Translations under genes and position numbers: made by a program
Shown here: positions 44,991 to 52,894 of the stretch, piece by piece
Numbering within the stretch: the first letter of the stretch is position 1
Layout: each line of letters opens with the position of its first letter
NCBI RefSeq assembly: GCF_009745975.1
Contig: NZ_WHOL01000086.1
Coordinates: forward strand, 114,441 to 178,440
Source of the DNA: Actinokineospora pegani
Lineage (GTDB): Bacteria; Actinomycetota; Actinomycetes; Mycobacteriales; Pseudonocardiaceae
DNA length: 64,000 nucleotides
Direction of reading: 5' to 3'
The notes under the pieces: generated by a model
Databases searched by the model: none
Told to the model about the DNA's origin: nothing
Seen by the model: the letters and a program-made list of their open reading frames with translations, nothing else

Positions 44991-46810
44991 CTATCACGCA
45001 GACCTTGCCCGCGGCCCCCTCCGCGCCCACCGCCGCCCCGGCGGGCCGGGCGCGGTGGGAGCGGCCGTCGCTGATCGCGCTGCTGGTGCTGACCGGCGCG
45101 CTGTACCTGTGGAACCTGTCCGCTTCCGGGTGGGCCAACGACTTCTACGCCGCCGCCGCACAGGCGGGCACCCAGTCGTGGAAGGCGCTGTTCTTCGGCT
45201 CGCTGGACGCGGGCAACGTGATCACAGTGGACAAGCCGCCCGCGTCGCTGTGGCTGATGGGGTTGTCCGGGAGGCTGTTCGGCTTCTCCTCGTTCAGCAT
45301 GCTGCTGCCGCAGGCGCTGTGCGGGATCGGCTCGGTGTGGCTGCTGCACAGCGCTGTCCGCCGCTGGTCCGGCCCGGTGGCCGCGCTGCTCGCGGGCGCC
45401 GCGCTGGCGCTGACGCCGGTGGCCGTGCTGATGTTCAAGTTCAACAACCCCGACGCGCTGCTGGTGTTCCTGATGGTGTTCGGCGCGTACTTCACCGTGC
45501 GCGCCACGGAGACGGCGTCGTGGCGGTGGCTGGCGCTGGCGGGTGTGGCGGTGGGGTTCGCGTTCCTGGCGAAGACGTTGCAGGCGTTCCTGGTGCTGCC
45601 CGCGTTCGGGCTGGTGTACCTGATGGCCGCGCCGACAGGCCTGGGCAAACGGGTGCTGCACCTGCTGAGCGCGGTGGTGGCGCTGGTGGTGTCGGCGGGC
45701 TGGTTCGTCGTGGTGGTCGACTTGTGGCCCGCGTCGTCGCGGCCCTACATCGGCGGTTCCACCGACAACACCGAGTTGGACCTGGCGCTGGGCTACAACG
45801 GACTCGGCCGCGTGTTCGGCGGCCAGGGCAACGGCGGCGGGATGGGCGGCGGGAACACCGGCTTCGGCGGCGAGACGGGGCTCGGCCGCATGGTCAACAC
45901 TTCGTTCGGCGCCGAGGTGTCGTGGCTGCTGCCCGCCGCGCTGATCGCACTGGTCGCGGGCCTGTGGTTCACCCGCCGAGCACCGCGCACCGACCGCACC
46001 CGCGCGGGTCTGCTGCTGTGGGGCGGCTGGACGGTCGTGACCGCGGTGGTGTTCTCCTTTATGCAAGGCACTGTTCACCCGTACTACGCGGTGGCGTTGG
46101 CCCCGGGCATCGCCGGGCTGGTCGGCATCGGCGCGGTGGAACTGTGGCGGGGCCGGGACAACCTGGCCGCGCGGATCGTGCTCGGCGCGCTGGTCGCGGT
46201 GACGGCGGGCTGGGGTTTCGTCCTGCTGAACCGGGTGCCGGAGTGGCTGCCGTGGCTGCGCTGGACCGTGGCGTCGCTCGGCGTGGGCGCCGCGACGGCG
46301 ATCACCATGGGCGTGCACCGGTTCGCCCGCGCGGCGGTGGCGGTGGCGCTGGCGGCGCTGCTGGCCGGGTTCGGCGCGATGTCGGCGTACGCGGTGGCCA
46401 CGGCCGCGACCGGGCACAGCGGGTCCATCCCGGCCTCCGGGCCGGTGTCGTCCCAGACGGGCGGCGGGTTCGGCGGCGGCGCGGGCGGCCAGGCCAACGC
46501 GGAACTGGTGCGCGCCTTGCGGGAGACCACGGGCACGTGGGCGGCGGCGAGCAACGGCTCGATGGGCGCGGGCAGCCTGCAACTGGCCAGCGGCCGACCG
46601 GTCATCGCCATCGGCGGCTTCAACGGCGGCGACCCGGCCCCCACCCTGGCCGAGTTCCAGCGCCACGTCGCCGACGGCCAGGTCCGCTACTACGTCCCCG
46701 GTGGCCGGGGTGGCGGTGGCGGCTCGATCTCCTCGTGGGTGGAGGCCACCTTCACCCAGGTCTCGATCGGCGGCGAGACCGTCTACGACCTGAGCCTGCC
46801 GCTGGGCTGA
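44987..46810 (+). CDS. GT39-type membrane mannosyltransferase-like protein (YkcA/B, ArnT group)
   Basis: 607-residue integral membrane glycosyltransferase of the GT-C fold. The first extracellular loop after TM1 has ASGWANDFYAAAAQAGTQSW and VDKPPASLW, the conserved acidic catalytic region. About 11 TM helices run to residue ~480, then an extracytoplasmic Gly-rich linker and a domain ending VEATFTQVSIGGETVYDLSLPLG. It would use polyprenyl-phosphate sugar, made by the GT2-GtrA protein it is translationally coupled to (GTGA overlap), to glycosylate a surface target. The pseudogene at 41785 is a decayed paralogue. Confidence 0.9.
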   Translation: MTITQTLPAAPSAPTAAPAGRARWERPSLIALLVLTGALYLWNLSASGWANDFYAAAAQAGTQSWKALFFGSLDAGNVITVDKPPASLWLMGLSGRLFGFSSFSMLLPQALCGIGSVWLLHSAVRRWSGPVAALLAGAALALTPVAVLMFKFNNPDALLVFLMVFGAYFTVRATETASWRWLALAGVAVGFAFLAKTLQAFLVLPAFGLVYLMAAPTGLGKRVLHLLSAVVALVVSAGWFVVVVDLWPASSRPYIGGSTDNTELDLALGYNGLGRVFGGQGNGGGMGGGNTGFGGETGLGRMVNTSFGAEVSWLLPAALIALVAGLWFTRRAPRTDRTRAGLLLWGGWTVVTAVVFSFMQGTVHPYYAVALAPGIAGLVGIGAVELWRGRDNLAARIVLGALVAVTAGWGFVLLNRVPEWLPWLRWTVASLGVGAATAITMGVHRFARAAVAVALAALLAGFGAMSAYAVATAATGHSGSIPASGPVSSQTGGGFGGGAGGQANAELVRALRETTGTWAAASNGSMGAGSLQLASGRPVIAIGGFNGGDPAPTLAEFQRHVADGQVRYYVPGGRGGGGGSISSWVEATFTQVSIGGETVYDLSLPLG

Positions 46811-46935
46811 GCTTGGGGGACTTTCGACCCCTGCACCGGCGGCGTCGGGCGCGCGTAGGCTCCCACCCACTCAGACCCGACGCCGCTGGGAGGGCAACGC
46901 CGTGCGCTGCTGTTGGTGGCCCCCAGCCCGGGGCG

Positions 46936-47250
46936 GTGGCCGCCATCGCTGAACCCGGGGACGCGCGACCGCCCGTGCACAACCGCCTCCCCGGGCACGC
47001 GGACCTCTCCACCCGACCCGACTTCGAGGCCCTCCTCCACGTCCTGTGCGCCCACGCCACCGGCGACGTCCACCTGGATCTGGCCAGCCTCGACTTCATC
47101 GACGTCTCCGGCGTGATCGCCCTGCTCAACGCGGCCGCGACCCTGCCCGCGGGCTGTCACCTGGTGCTGGACAACGCGCCTGCCTCCATGCACCGCATCC
47201 TCGAGGTCCTCGGCCCGGAGGCCGCGGTCGCCGCCCTGCGCCTGTCCTGA
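46936..47250 (+). CDS. STAS-domain protein (anti-anti-sigma-like)
   Basis: 104-residue protein. The STAS core reads VHLDLASLDFIDVSGVIALLNAAATL, with Ser at the site usually phosphorylated by RsbW-type kinases (DVSG), then CHLVLDNAPASMHRILEVLG. The start is uncertain: GTG 46936 and GTG 46975 are in frame, but the best ribosome site (GGGAGGG) precedes GTG 46902 in another frame, which would encode a 16-residue Cys/Trp-rich peptide. A perfect 26-bp inverted repeat covers the stop codon. It could act with the MEDS/HATPase protein at 8979 or the SpoIIE phosphatase at 24949; neither is adjacent. Confidence 0.8.
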   Translation: MAAIAEPGDARPPVHNRLPGHADLSTRPDFEALLHVLCAHATGDVHLDLASLDFIDVSGVIALLNAAATLPAGCHLVLDNAPASMHRILEVLGPEAAVAALRLS

Positions 47251-47289
47251 GCCCGGGCTGCCGGGGCTCAGGACAGGCGCAGGGCGGCG
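47229..47289 (+). terminator. Perfect 26-bp inverted repeat spanning the STAS stop codon
   Basis: 47229-47254 and 47264-47289 are exact reverse complements with a 9-base loop. The left arm is the last seven codons of the STAS gene plus stop. It is far longer than an ordinary terminator and has no T tract. Confidence 0.75.
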
Positions 47290-47416
47290 GGCGACCGGCG
47301 TGTCCCGGCTCGACCGTCCACTCCCGCCCCCGCGAGGCCGCCACCGACGCACGACCCACTCGAACGGACAGACCGGTGGCGAAGACCACCGAGTCGACTG
47401 GGCCCCCTCCTGGCGC

Positions 47417-48253
47417 TCAGTGCCGGTCCAGGTCGAGCGCGTCGAGCAGGGCCGGGTCGCCGTGCAGGTCGATGGCGACCACCCGGCCCTCGCGGACGGT
47501 GAACTCGAAGGCGACCATGACCTTGCCCCGGTGCGACCAGACCGCGCCCGGCGTGCCATCGATGAGCATCTGGCGGGCAGCGGCGGCGCCGCCGTCGAAG
47601 AACCGGGCGACGGTGTCCGCGCCCGCCATCGCGGGCGAGCCCATCTCCAGGGCCGCGGCGTCGGGGCGGACGACCACGTCCGGGTCGAGCACCGACAGCA
47701 GGCGGGACAGGTCGCCCTCGCGGGAGGCGGCGAAGAAGGCCGCGACGACCTCGCGGCGGCGGGCCAGGTCGGGGTTGGGCTCCGGGTCGGCGGCGCGGGC
47801 CCGGCGGCGGCCGCGGCTGGCCAACTGGCGGGTGGCGGCCGGGGTGCGGTCGAGCACGGTGGCGATGTCGTCGAAGGGGACGCCGAACAGGTCGTGCAGG
47901 ACGAACGCGACCCGCTCGGCCGGGGCCAGGGCGTCCAGCACCACGTCGAGCGCCTGCCCGACGACGTCAGTGCGCACGGCCTGGGCCTCGGGGCCGTCCG
48001 CGTCGTCGGGGCGGTCCGGCGGCTCGTCGGCGTCGAGCGGTGCGCGGGAGCGCAGGGTGTTGAGGCAGACGCGGGACACGATCGTGGTCAGCCAGGCCTC
48101 GGTGTTGCGCACCTCGGACCGGTCGGCCGCCCCGGCCCGCAGCCAGGCCTCCTGCACCGCGTCCTCGGCGTCGGCGGGTGAGCCGAGCACGCGCGTGGCC
48201 ACCGCGACCAGCCTCGACCGGTGCGGTTCGAAAAAGTCGGAGCACACTGTCAC
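47417..48253 (-). CDS. SigJ/ECF41-like extracytoplasmic function sigma factor with SnoaL-like tail
   Basis: 278-residue sigma-70 family factor. Region 2 is FFEPHRSRLVAVATRVLGSPADAEDAVQEAWLR, region 4 is LDALAPAERVAFVLHDLFGVPFDDIATVLDRTPAATRQLASRGRRR. A C-terminal SnoaL-like domain of about 110 residues (VVAAFFAASREGDLSRLLSVLDPDVVVRPD) replaces a separate anti-sigma, as in SigJ and ECF41 factors. The GTG at 48253 is chosen because region 2 begins a few residues later. It is divergent from a VOC-protein gene, likely under its control. Confidence 0.9.
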   Translation of the reverse strand: MTVCSDFFEPHRSRLVAVATRVLGSPADAEDAVQEAWLRAGAADRSEVRNTEAWLTTIVSRVCLNTLRSRAPLDADEPPDRPDDADGPEAQAVRTDVVGQALDVVLDALAPAERVAFVLHDLFGVPFDDIATVLDRTPAATRQLASRGRRRARAADPEPNPDLARRREVVAAFFAASREGDLSRLLSVLDPDVVVRPDAAALEMGSPAMAGADTVARFFDGGAAAARQMLIDGTPGAVWSHRGKVMVAFEFTVREGRVVAIDLHGDPALLDALDLDRH

Positions 48254-48311
48254 AAACCCCCGTCCACCCGTGTCTGACCAATGAACACCTTGACACGACA
48301 GGAGCAGCACA

Positions 48312-48653
48312 GTGACCGCAGGTATCCAGTCCCTCGTCATCCCCGTCCGCGACGCCGCCGCGGCGACGGCGTTCCACCGGACGCTGCTGGGCGCCGACCC
48401 GCACACCGAGTCGCCCTACTACGTGGGCTTCACCGTCAACGGCCTGGAGATCGGCCTCGACCCGAACGGGCACGCCGCCGGGCTGACCGGCCCCACCCCG
48501 TTCTTCGGGGTCGACGACGTGGCCAAGGCCGTGGCCGCGGCGGTCGAGGCGGGCGGGACGGTCGTGTCCGAGCCCAACCAGGTCGCCGAGAACACCACCG
48601 TCGCCACCGTGGCCGACGCCGAGGGCAACCGGATCGGCCTCATCCAGGGCTGA
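48312..48653 (+). CDS. VOC-family (glyoxalase/dioxygenase fold) protein
   Basis: 113-residue protein with two beta-alpha-beta-beta-beta halves: VTAGIQSLVIPVRDAAAATAFHRTLLG and GPTPFFGVDDVAKAVAAAVEAGG ending ADAEGNRIGLIQG. It is of the PhnB/3-demethylubiquinone type, without a clear full metal triad. CAGGAG precedes the GTG. It is divergent from the SigJ-like sigma gene, whose targets are often small oxidoreductase or VOC genes. Confidence 0.85.
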   Translation: MTAGIQSLVIPVRDAAAATAFHRTLLGADPHTESPYYVGFTVNGLEIGLDPNGHAAGLTGPTPFFGVDDVAKAVAAAVEAGGTVVSEPNQVAENTTVATVADAEGNRIGLIQG

Positions 48654-48668
48654 CCCCGGGCCGGGGGC

Positions 48669-49271
48669 TCAGCGCGCGCCGAGCATGGCCGCGACCAGCT
48701 CGGCGTAGCGCCTGCCCAGCTCCTCGGGTCCCGGCTTGGCCCCCGGGGTGTACCAGCGGGCCACGTCGACGCACAGCGACAGGATCGCGCGGGCGGCCGT
48801 GGGGATGTCGGCGACGGTGAACAGGCCGTCGGCGACCCCCTCGGCGATCAGGTCGCGCACGGTCCGCTCGGTGCGCCTGCGCAGGTCGGCGACGACCTCG
48901 AAGTCGGCCGGGCGCAGGGCGTGCAGCTCGTACTGCACGATCCGGGCCACCCGGTGCCGGGTGGCGTGCCAGGTGGTGAACCCGGCCACCAGGTCGCGCA
49001 CGCGCGCGGCCGGGTCGCCGGGCCCGGCCGCGGCCGCGCTCACCATCGCCAGCGCCCGCTCGTGGCCGCTGCGGCTGATCGCGAACAGCACCGCGGCCTT
49101 CGACGGGAAGTGCACGTACAGGGCTGCGGGCGACATGCCCGCCGCCGTCGCGATGTCCCTGGTCGTCGTGGCGTGGAAGCCCCGCTCGGCGAAGGCGTCG
49201 ACCGCCGAGGCCATCAGCCGCTTGGCGGCGTCGGGCCGCACGTCGGGCCACAGGTCGACCGGGTCGGTCAT
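48669..49271 (-). CDS. TetR-family regulator of the acyl-CoA operon
   Basis: 200-residue TetR protein. HTH is AFAERGFHATTTRDIATAAGMSPAALYVHFPSKAAVLF; the C-terminal ligand domain includes WHATRHRVARIVQYELHALRP, a pattern of acyl-CoA-responsive regulators such as KstR2. It is the last gene of the fabG-maoC-acd-acd-tetR operon, overlapping the upstream gene by ATGA (49268-49271). The palindrome at 52840-52855, in front of fabG, is its likely operator, giving negative feedback. Confidence 0.9.
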   Translation of the reverse strand: MTDPVDLWPDVRPDAAKRLMASAVDAFAERGFHATTTRDIATAAGMSPAALYVHFPSKAAVLFAISRSGHERALAMVSAAAAGPGDPAARVRDLVAGFTTWHATRHRVARIVQYELHALRPADFEVVADLRRRTERTVRDLIAEGVADGLFTVADIPTAARAILSLCVDVARWYTPGAKPGPEELGRRYAELVAAMLGAR

Positions 49272-50368
49272 GCGGTGAGGCCCACCAGCGGGGCCAGCGC
49301 CGCCCGGTGCCGCCCCGGCGTGCCGAGGGCGATCTCGTCGGCCTTGGCACGCTTGAGGTACAGGTGCACCGGGTGCTCCCAGGTCATGCCGATGCCGCCG
49401 TGGAGCTGCAACGCCTCCTCGGCCGCGTGCACGGCCGTCTGCGCGCACAGCGCCTGCGCCACCCGCACGGTGATCTCCAGGTCCCGCGCGCCCGTGGCGA
49501 GCGCGTCCGCAGCGGCCCGGGCAGCCGCCCTGGCCAGGGCGACGCGCTGCCACAGGTCGGCGAGGCGGTGCTTGAGCGCCTGGAACGAGCCGACCGGGCG
49601 GCCGAACTGGTAGCGCTCCTTGAGGTAGGCCACGGTCGTGGTCAGGCACCACTCGGCGACGCCCACCTGCTCCGAGGCCAGCACCCCGGCGCCGACGAGC
49701 AGCGCCGCGCGGACGGCGGCCGCCCCGTCGCCCGCCAGCGCGACCGACGGCGACGCCGTCAGCTCGATGTCGGACACCGGGCGGGTCAGGTCGAGCGAGA
49801 CGACCGGCTTGACGGTCGCGGTGGCCGCCTCGACCAGGTGCAGGACCGTGCCCGCGGGCACGATCAGCACGTCGGCGGCGGTCGCGTCGGCCACCGAGCG
49901 GATCGACCCGGACAGCGCGCCGCCGTGGTCGGACACCGGGGCCAGCGGGCTGCCGGGGAAGGCGGAGAGCGGCACGGCCAGCACGGCGGTCGCGGCGCCC
50001 TCGGCGAGCCGGGACAGCAGCGCCTCGGCGTTGGCGTCGGCGCCCTGCCCGAGCAGGTGCAGCAGCGTCGCCGAGGCGAGCACCGCGCTGCCCAGGAACG
50101 GCACCGGCGCGACGGACCGGCCCAGCTCCTCGGCGACGACGGCGGTCTCCCGCCAGCTCGCGCCCTGCCCGCCCAGCGCCTCGGGCACGGGCAGCGACGT
50201 CGCGCCGACCTCGACGGCCAGCGTGCGCCACAGGTCCAGGTCGAGCGGCTGGGCGGACTCCACCCGGCCGAGCACCTCGGCGGCGTCGGCGCGGTCGGCG
50301 AGCAGGGAGCGCACGCTGGCGCGCAACTCCTCCTCGACGTCGGTGTAGAGCAGGTCGGGCTCGCTCAT
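49268..50368 (-). CDS. Acyl-CoA dehydrogenase, smaller subunit-like
   Basis: 366-residue acyl-CoA dehydrogenase. C-terminal helical domain with YLKERYQFGRPVGSFQALKHRLADLW and LQLHGGIGMTWEHPVHLYLKRAK; the middle beta domain is short. It pairs with the 396-residue enzyme encoded just upstream (four-base overlap). Such pairs form alpha2-beta2 heterotetramers in sterol side-chain degradation (ChsE1-ChsE2, FadE28-FadE29). It lacks the EGGTSEILRN motif of its partner. Confidence 0.9.
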   Translation of the reverse strand: MSEPDLLYTDVEEELRASVRSLLADRADAAEVLGRVESAQPLDLDLWRTLAVEVGATSLPVPEALGGQGASWRETAVVAEELGRSVAPVPFLGSAVLASATLLHLLGQGADANAEALLSRLAEGAATAVLAVPLSAFPGSPLAPVSDHGGALSGSIRSVADATAADVLIVPAGTVLHLVEAATATVKPVVSLDLTRPVSDIELTASPSVALAGDGAAAVRAALLVGAGVLASEQVGVAEWCLTTTVAYLKERYQFGRPVGSFQALKHRLADLWQRVALARAAARAAADALATGARDLEITVRVAQALCAQTAVHAAEEALQLHGGIGMTWEHPVHLYLKRAKADEIALGTPGRHRAALAPLVGLTA

Positions 50369-51555
50369 CGGGGCAGGTCCTTCCACGCCACGTCCTTGTC
50401 CACCCGGGGCTCCGAGGGCAGGCCCAGGACGCGCTCGGCGATGATGTTGCGCAGGATCTCCGAGGTGCCGCCCTCGATGGAGTTGCCCTTGGCGCGCAGG
50501 TATCGGTACCCGGCGTCGCGGCCGGTGAAGTCGACGATCTCCGGGCGCACCATGGTCCAGTCGCTGTAGCGCAGCCCGTCCTCGCCGAGCAGTTCCACCT
50601 CGAACCCGGACAGCTCCTGGGCCAGGCGGGCGAAGGCGAGCTTCATCGCCGAGCCCTCGGGGCCCACCGAGCCCGCGGCGAGCTGCTGGCGCTGGCGGGC
50701 GCCCGCCAGCCGCAGGGCCTCGGACTCCACCCACAGCGCCGTGAGCCGGTCGAGCGCCTCGGGGGTGTGCAGCTCGGGCCGGGCGCGCCAGGTGTCGGCG
50801 ACGACGCCGATCATGCCGCCCTCGCGCGGGGTGGCCCGGCCGCCGATGGCGACCCGCTCGTTCATCAGGGTGGTCTGGGCGACCTTCCAGCCCTCGCCGA
50901 CCGCGCCGAGCCGGTGCGCGTCGGGGATGCGCACGTCGGTCAGGAAGACCTCGTTGAACTCGGCCTCGCCGGTGACCTGGCGCAGCGGGCGGACCTCGAC
51001 GCCGGGGGCGTGCATGTCGCACAGGAAGTAGGTCATGCCCGCGTGCTTGGGCACGTCCGGGTCGGTGCGGGTGACCAGGATGGCCCACCGCGCGGTCTGC
51101 GCCTGCGAGGTCCACACCTTCTGCCCGGTGACCACCCAGTCGTCGCCGTCGCGGCGGGCGCGGGTGCCCAGGGCGGCGAGGTCGGAGCCCGCGCCCGGCT
51201 CGGAGAACAGCTGGCACCACACCTCCTCCCCGGTCCACAGCGGACGCAGGAAGCGCTGCTTCACCTCGTCGGAGCCGAAGGTGAGGATGGTCGGCGCCGC
51301 CATGCCCAGGCCGATGCCGATGCGCCGCGGGTCGTTGTCCGGGGCGCCCGCGGCCGCCAGCTCGGCGTCGACGACCTGCTGCAGCGCGCGGGGCGCGCCG
51401 AGACCGCCGAGGCCGACCGGGAAGTTGACCCAGGCCAGACCCGCGGCCCAGCGGGCGCGCAGGAACGCCAGGCGGTCGGTGGTCGCGGGGTCGTGCGCGG
51501 CGAGCAGGTCCGCGACGAGGCCGCGGACCTGCTCGGGCGTGGCGGGCGCGCTCAC
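50365..51555 (-). CDS. Acyl-CoA dehydrogenase, larger subunit-like
   Basis: 396-residue acyl-CoA dehydrogenase, FAD-dependent alpha-beta dehydrogenation of an acyl-CoA. WCQLFSEPGAGSDLAALGTRA and GDDWVVTGQKVWTSQAQTARWAILVTRT are the FAD/substrate motifs, and the C terminus has KGNSIEGGTSEILRNIIAERVLGLP. It is FadE29/ChsE-like in length and motifs. GTG start overlaps the maoC stop (51552-51555). It most probably assembles with the following 366-residue dehydrogenase. Confidence 0.92.
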   Translation of the reverse strand: MSAPATPEQVRGLVADLLAAHDPATTDRLAFLRARWAAGLAWVNFPVGLGGLGAPRALQQVVDAELAAAGAPDNDPRRIGIGLGMAAPTILTFGSDEVKQRFLRPLWTGEEVWCQLFSEPGAGSDLAALGTRARRDGDDWVVTGQKVWTSQAQTARWAILVTRTDPDVPKHAGMTYFLCDMHAPGVEVRPLRQVTGEAEFNEVFLTDVRIPDAHRLGAVGEGWKVAQTTLMNERVAIGGRATPREGGMIGVVADTWRARPELHTPEALDRLTALWVESEALRLAGARQRQQLAAGSVGPEGSAMKLAFARLAQELSGFEVELLGEDGLRYSDWTMVRPEIVDFTGRDAGYRYLRAKGNSIEGGTSEILRNIIAERVLGLPSEPRVDKDVAWKDLPR

Positions 51556-52022
51556 GCGGTGTCCCCCGGCTTGGGCACCAGCAGCACCACGGCCTCGGCG
51601 ACGCAGGCGGGCTTGTCCGCGCCCTCGATCTCGATGGTGTTGCGCAGCACGACCTGGATGCCCTGGGCGCCGGGCTTGACCTCGACGACCTCCGAGCCCA
51701 TGCGCACCCGCGCCCCCACCCGCACCGGCTGGGGGAAGCGGACCTTGTTGAGGCCGTAGTTGACGCCCATGAGGAAGTTCTCGAAGCGGTAGACCGTGGC
51801 CCCGAGCATGGGCAGCAGCGACAGCGTCAGGTAGCCGTGGGCGACGGTGCCGCCGAACGGGCCCCGCGCGGCCTTGTCGACATCGGTGTGGATCCACTGG
51901 TGGTCGCCGGTGGCGTCGGCGAACCGGTCCACCCGCTCCTGGGTGATCTCCACCCAGTCGCCGTGGCCCAGGTGCGTCCCGACCGCGGCCGGGATGGAGT
52001 CGGGTCCGTCGAAAATGTGCAC
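51552..52022 (-). CDS. MaoC-family (R)-specific enoyl-CoA hydratase
   Basis: 156-residue hot-dog-fold hydratase. The catalytic hydratase-2 region is DRFADATGDHQWIHTD, followed by GPFGGTVAHGYLTLSLLP, the conserved substrate-tunnel stretch. It would hydrate the enoyl-CoA made by the dehydrogenase pair. Second gene of the operon, 27 bases after fabG and overlapping the next gene by four bases. Confidence 0.92.
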   Translation of the reverse strand: MHIFDGPDSIPAAVGTHLGHGDWVEITQERVDRFADATGDHQWIHTDVDKAARGPFGGTVAHGYLTLSLLPMLGATVYRFENFLMGVNYGLNKVRFPQPVRVGARVRMGSEVVEVKPGAQGIQVVLRNTIEIEGADKPACVAEAVVLLVPKPGDTA

Positions 52023-52049
52023 AGTGTTCCCCTCGGCCCAGTGCTCTGC

Positions 52050-52805
52050 TTAGTCCCGTGGCCCGCCCGCGACGTAGATGACCTGGCCGGAGACGAACCC
52101 GGCCTCCTCCGAGACCAGGAACGACGCGGTGGCGGCGATGTCCTCCGGCGTGCCGACCCGGCCGACCGGGATCATCGCCGCGGCGCCCTTCTTGAAGTCC
52201 TCGAACGACGCGCCGACCCGCTCGGCGGTCGCCGCGGTCATGTCGGTGGCGATGAACCCGGGGGCGATCGCGTTGGCGGTGACACCGAACTTGCCCAGCT
52301 CGATCGCCAGCGTCTTGGTGAAGCCCTGCAGGCCCGCCTTGGCCGCGGAGTAGTTGGCCTGGCCGCGGTTGCCCAGCGCGGAGGTGCTGGACAGGTTCAC
52401 GATCCGGCCGTACTTCTGCTCGGTCTGGTGCTTCTGCACCTCGCGGGTCATCAGGAACGAGCCTCGCAGGTGCACGTTGATGACCGTGTCCCAGTCGCTG
52501 TCGGTCATCTTGAACAGCAGGTTGTCGCGCAGCACGCCCGCGTTGTTCACCAGCACGGTCGGCGGCCCGAGCTTCTCGGCCACCTCGGCCACCGCCGCGG
52601 CGACCTGCTCGGCGTCGCTGACGTCGGCCCCCACGCCGATCGCCTTGCCGCCCTCGGCCTCGATGGCCGCGACAGTCTCCTGGGTGCTCGCCGCGTCCAG
52701 GTCGATCACCGCGACCGCGAACCCGTCCTTGGCGAGCCGCTTGGCCACGGCGGCGCCGATGCCGCGCGCGGCCCCGGTCACGATGGCGGTACGGGCCTGA
52801 GCCAC
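52050..52805 (-). CDS. FabG-like short-chain dehydrogenase (3-hydroxyacyl-CoA/ACP)
   Basis: 251-residue SDR. Cofactor motif TGAARGIG, VLVNNAG, and catalytic Ser-Tyr-Lys in LSSTSALGNRGQANYSAAKAG; C terminus SGQVIYVAGG. GTG 52805 follows GGGAGGATCTT, so the 14-residue in-frame extension upstream is rejected. First gene of the operon; together with MaoC it would carry the hydration and 3-hydroxyacyl oxidation steps of beta-oxidation of a bulky acyl-CoA. Confidence 0.92.
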   Translation of the reverse strand: MAQARTAIVTGAARGIGAAVAKRLAKDGFAVAVIDLDAASTQETVAAIEAEGGKAIGVGADVSDAEQVAAAVAEVAEKLGPPTVLVNNAGVLRDNLLFKMTDSDWDTVINVHLRGSFLMTREVQKHQTEQKYGRIVNLSSTSALGNRGQANYSAAKAGLQGFTKTLAIELGKFGVTANAIAPGFIATDMTAATAERVGASFEDFKKGAAAMIPVGRVGTPEDIAATASFLVSEEAGFVSGQVIYVAGGPRD

Positions 52806-52839
52806 AAGATCCTCCCAGATCATCGACGACGTCTGTGCA

Positions 52840-52855
52840 CTAAGCAAGCGCTTAG
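52840..52855. promoter_or_regulatory. Operator-like palindrome upstream of the acyl-CoA operon
   Basis: CTAAGC-AAGC-GCTTAG has perfect 6-bp arms 35 bases before the fabG start. It overlaps an AGCAAG-CG-CTTAGC arrangement that resembles the KstR2-type motif AnCAAGnnCTTGnT at 8 of 10 fixed positions. The TetR gene that ends the operon is the likely binder. Confidence 0.6.
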
Positions 52856-52894
52856 CAAGCTACCCCCGCACCGCCGGGCTGTCCACCGTTCCTC

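Noticed and set aside
46783-47559. A 258-codon minus-strand frame over the STAS gene
   Set aside because: Arg/Gly-rich shadow; the STAS core LASLDFIDVSG is clearly on the plus strand.
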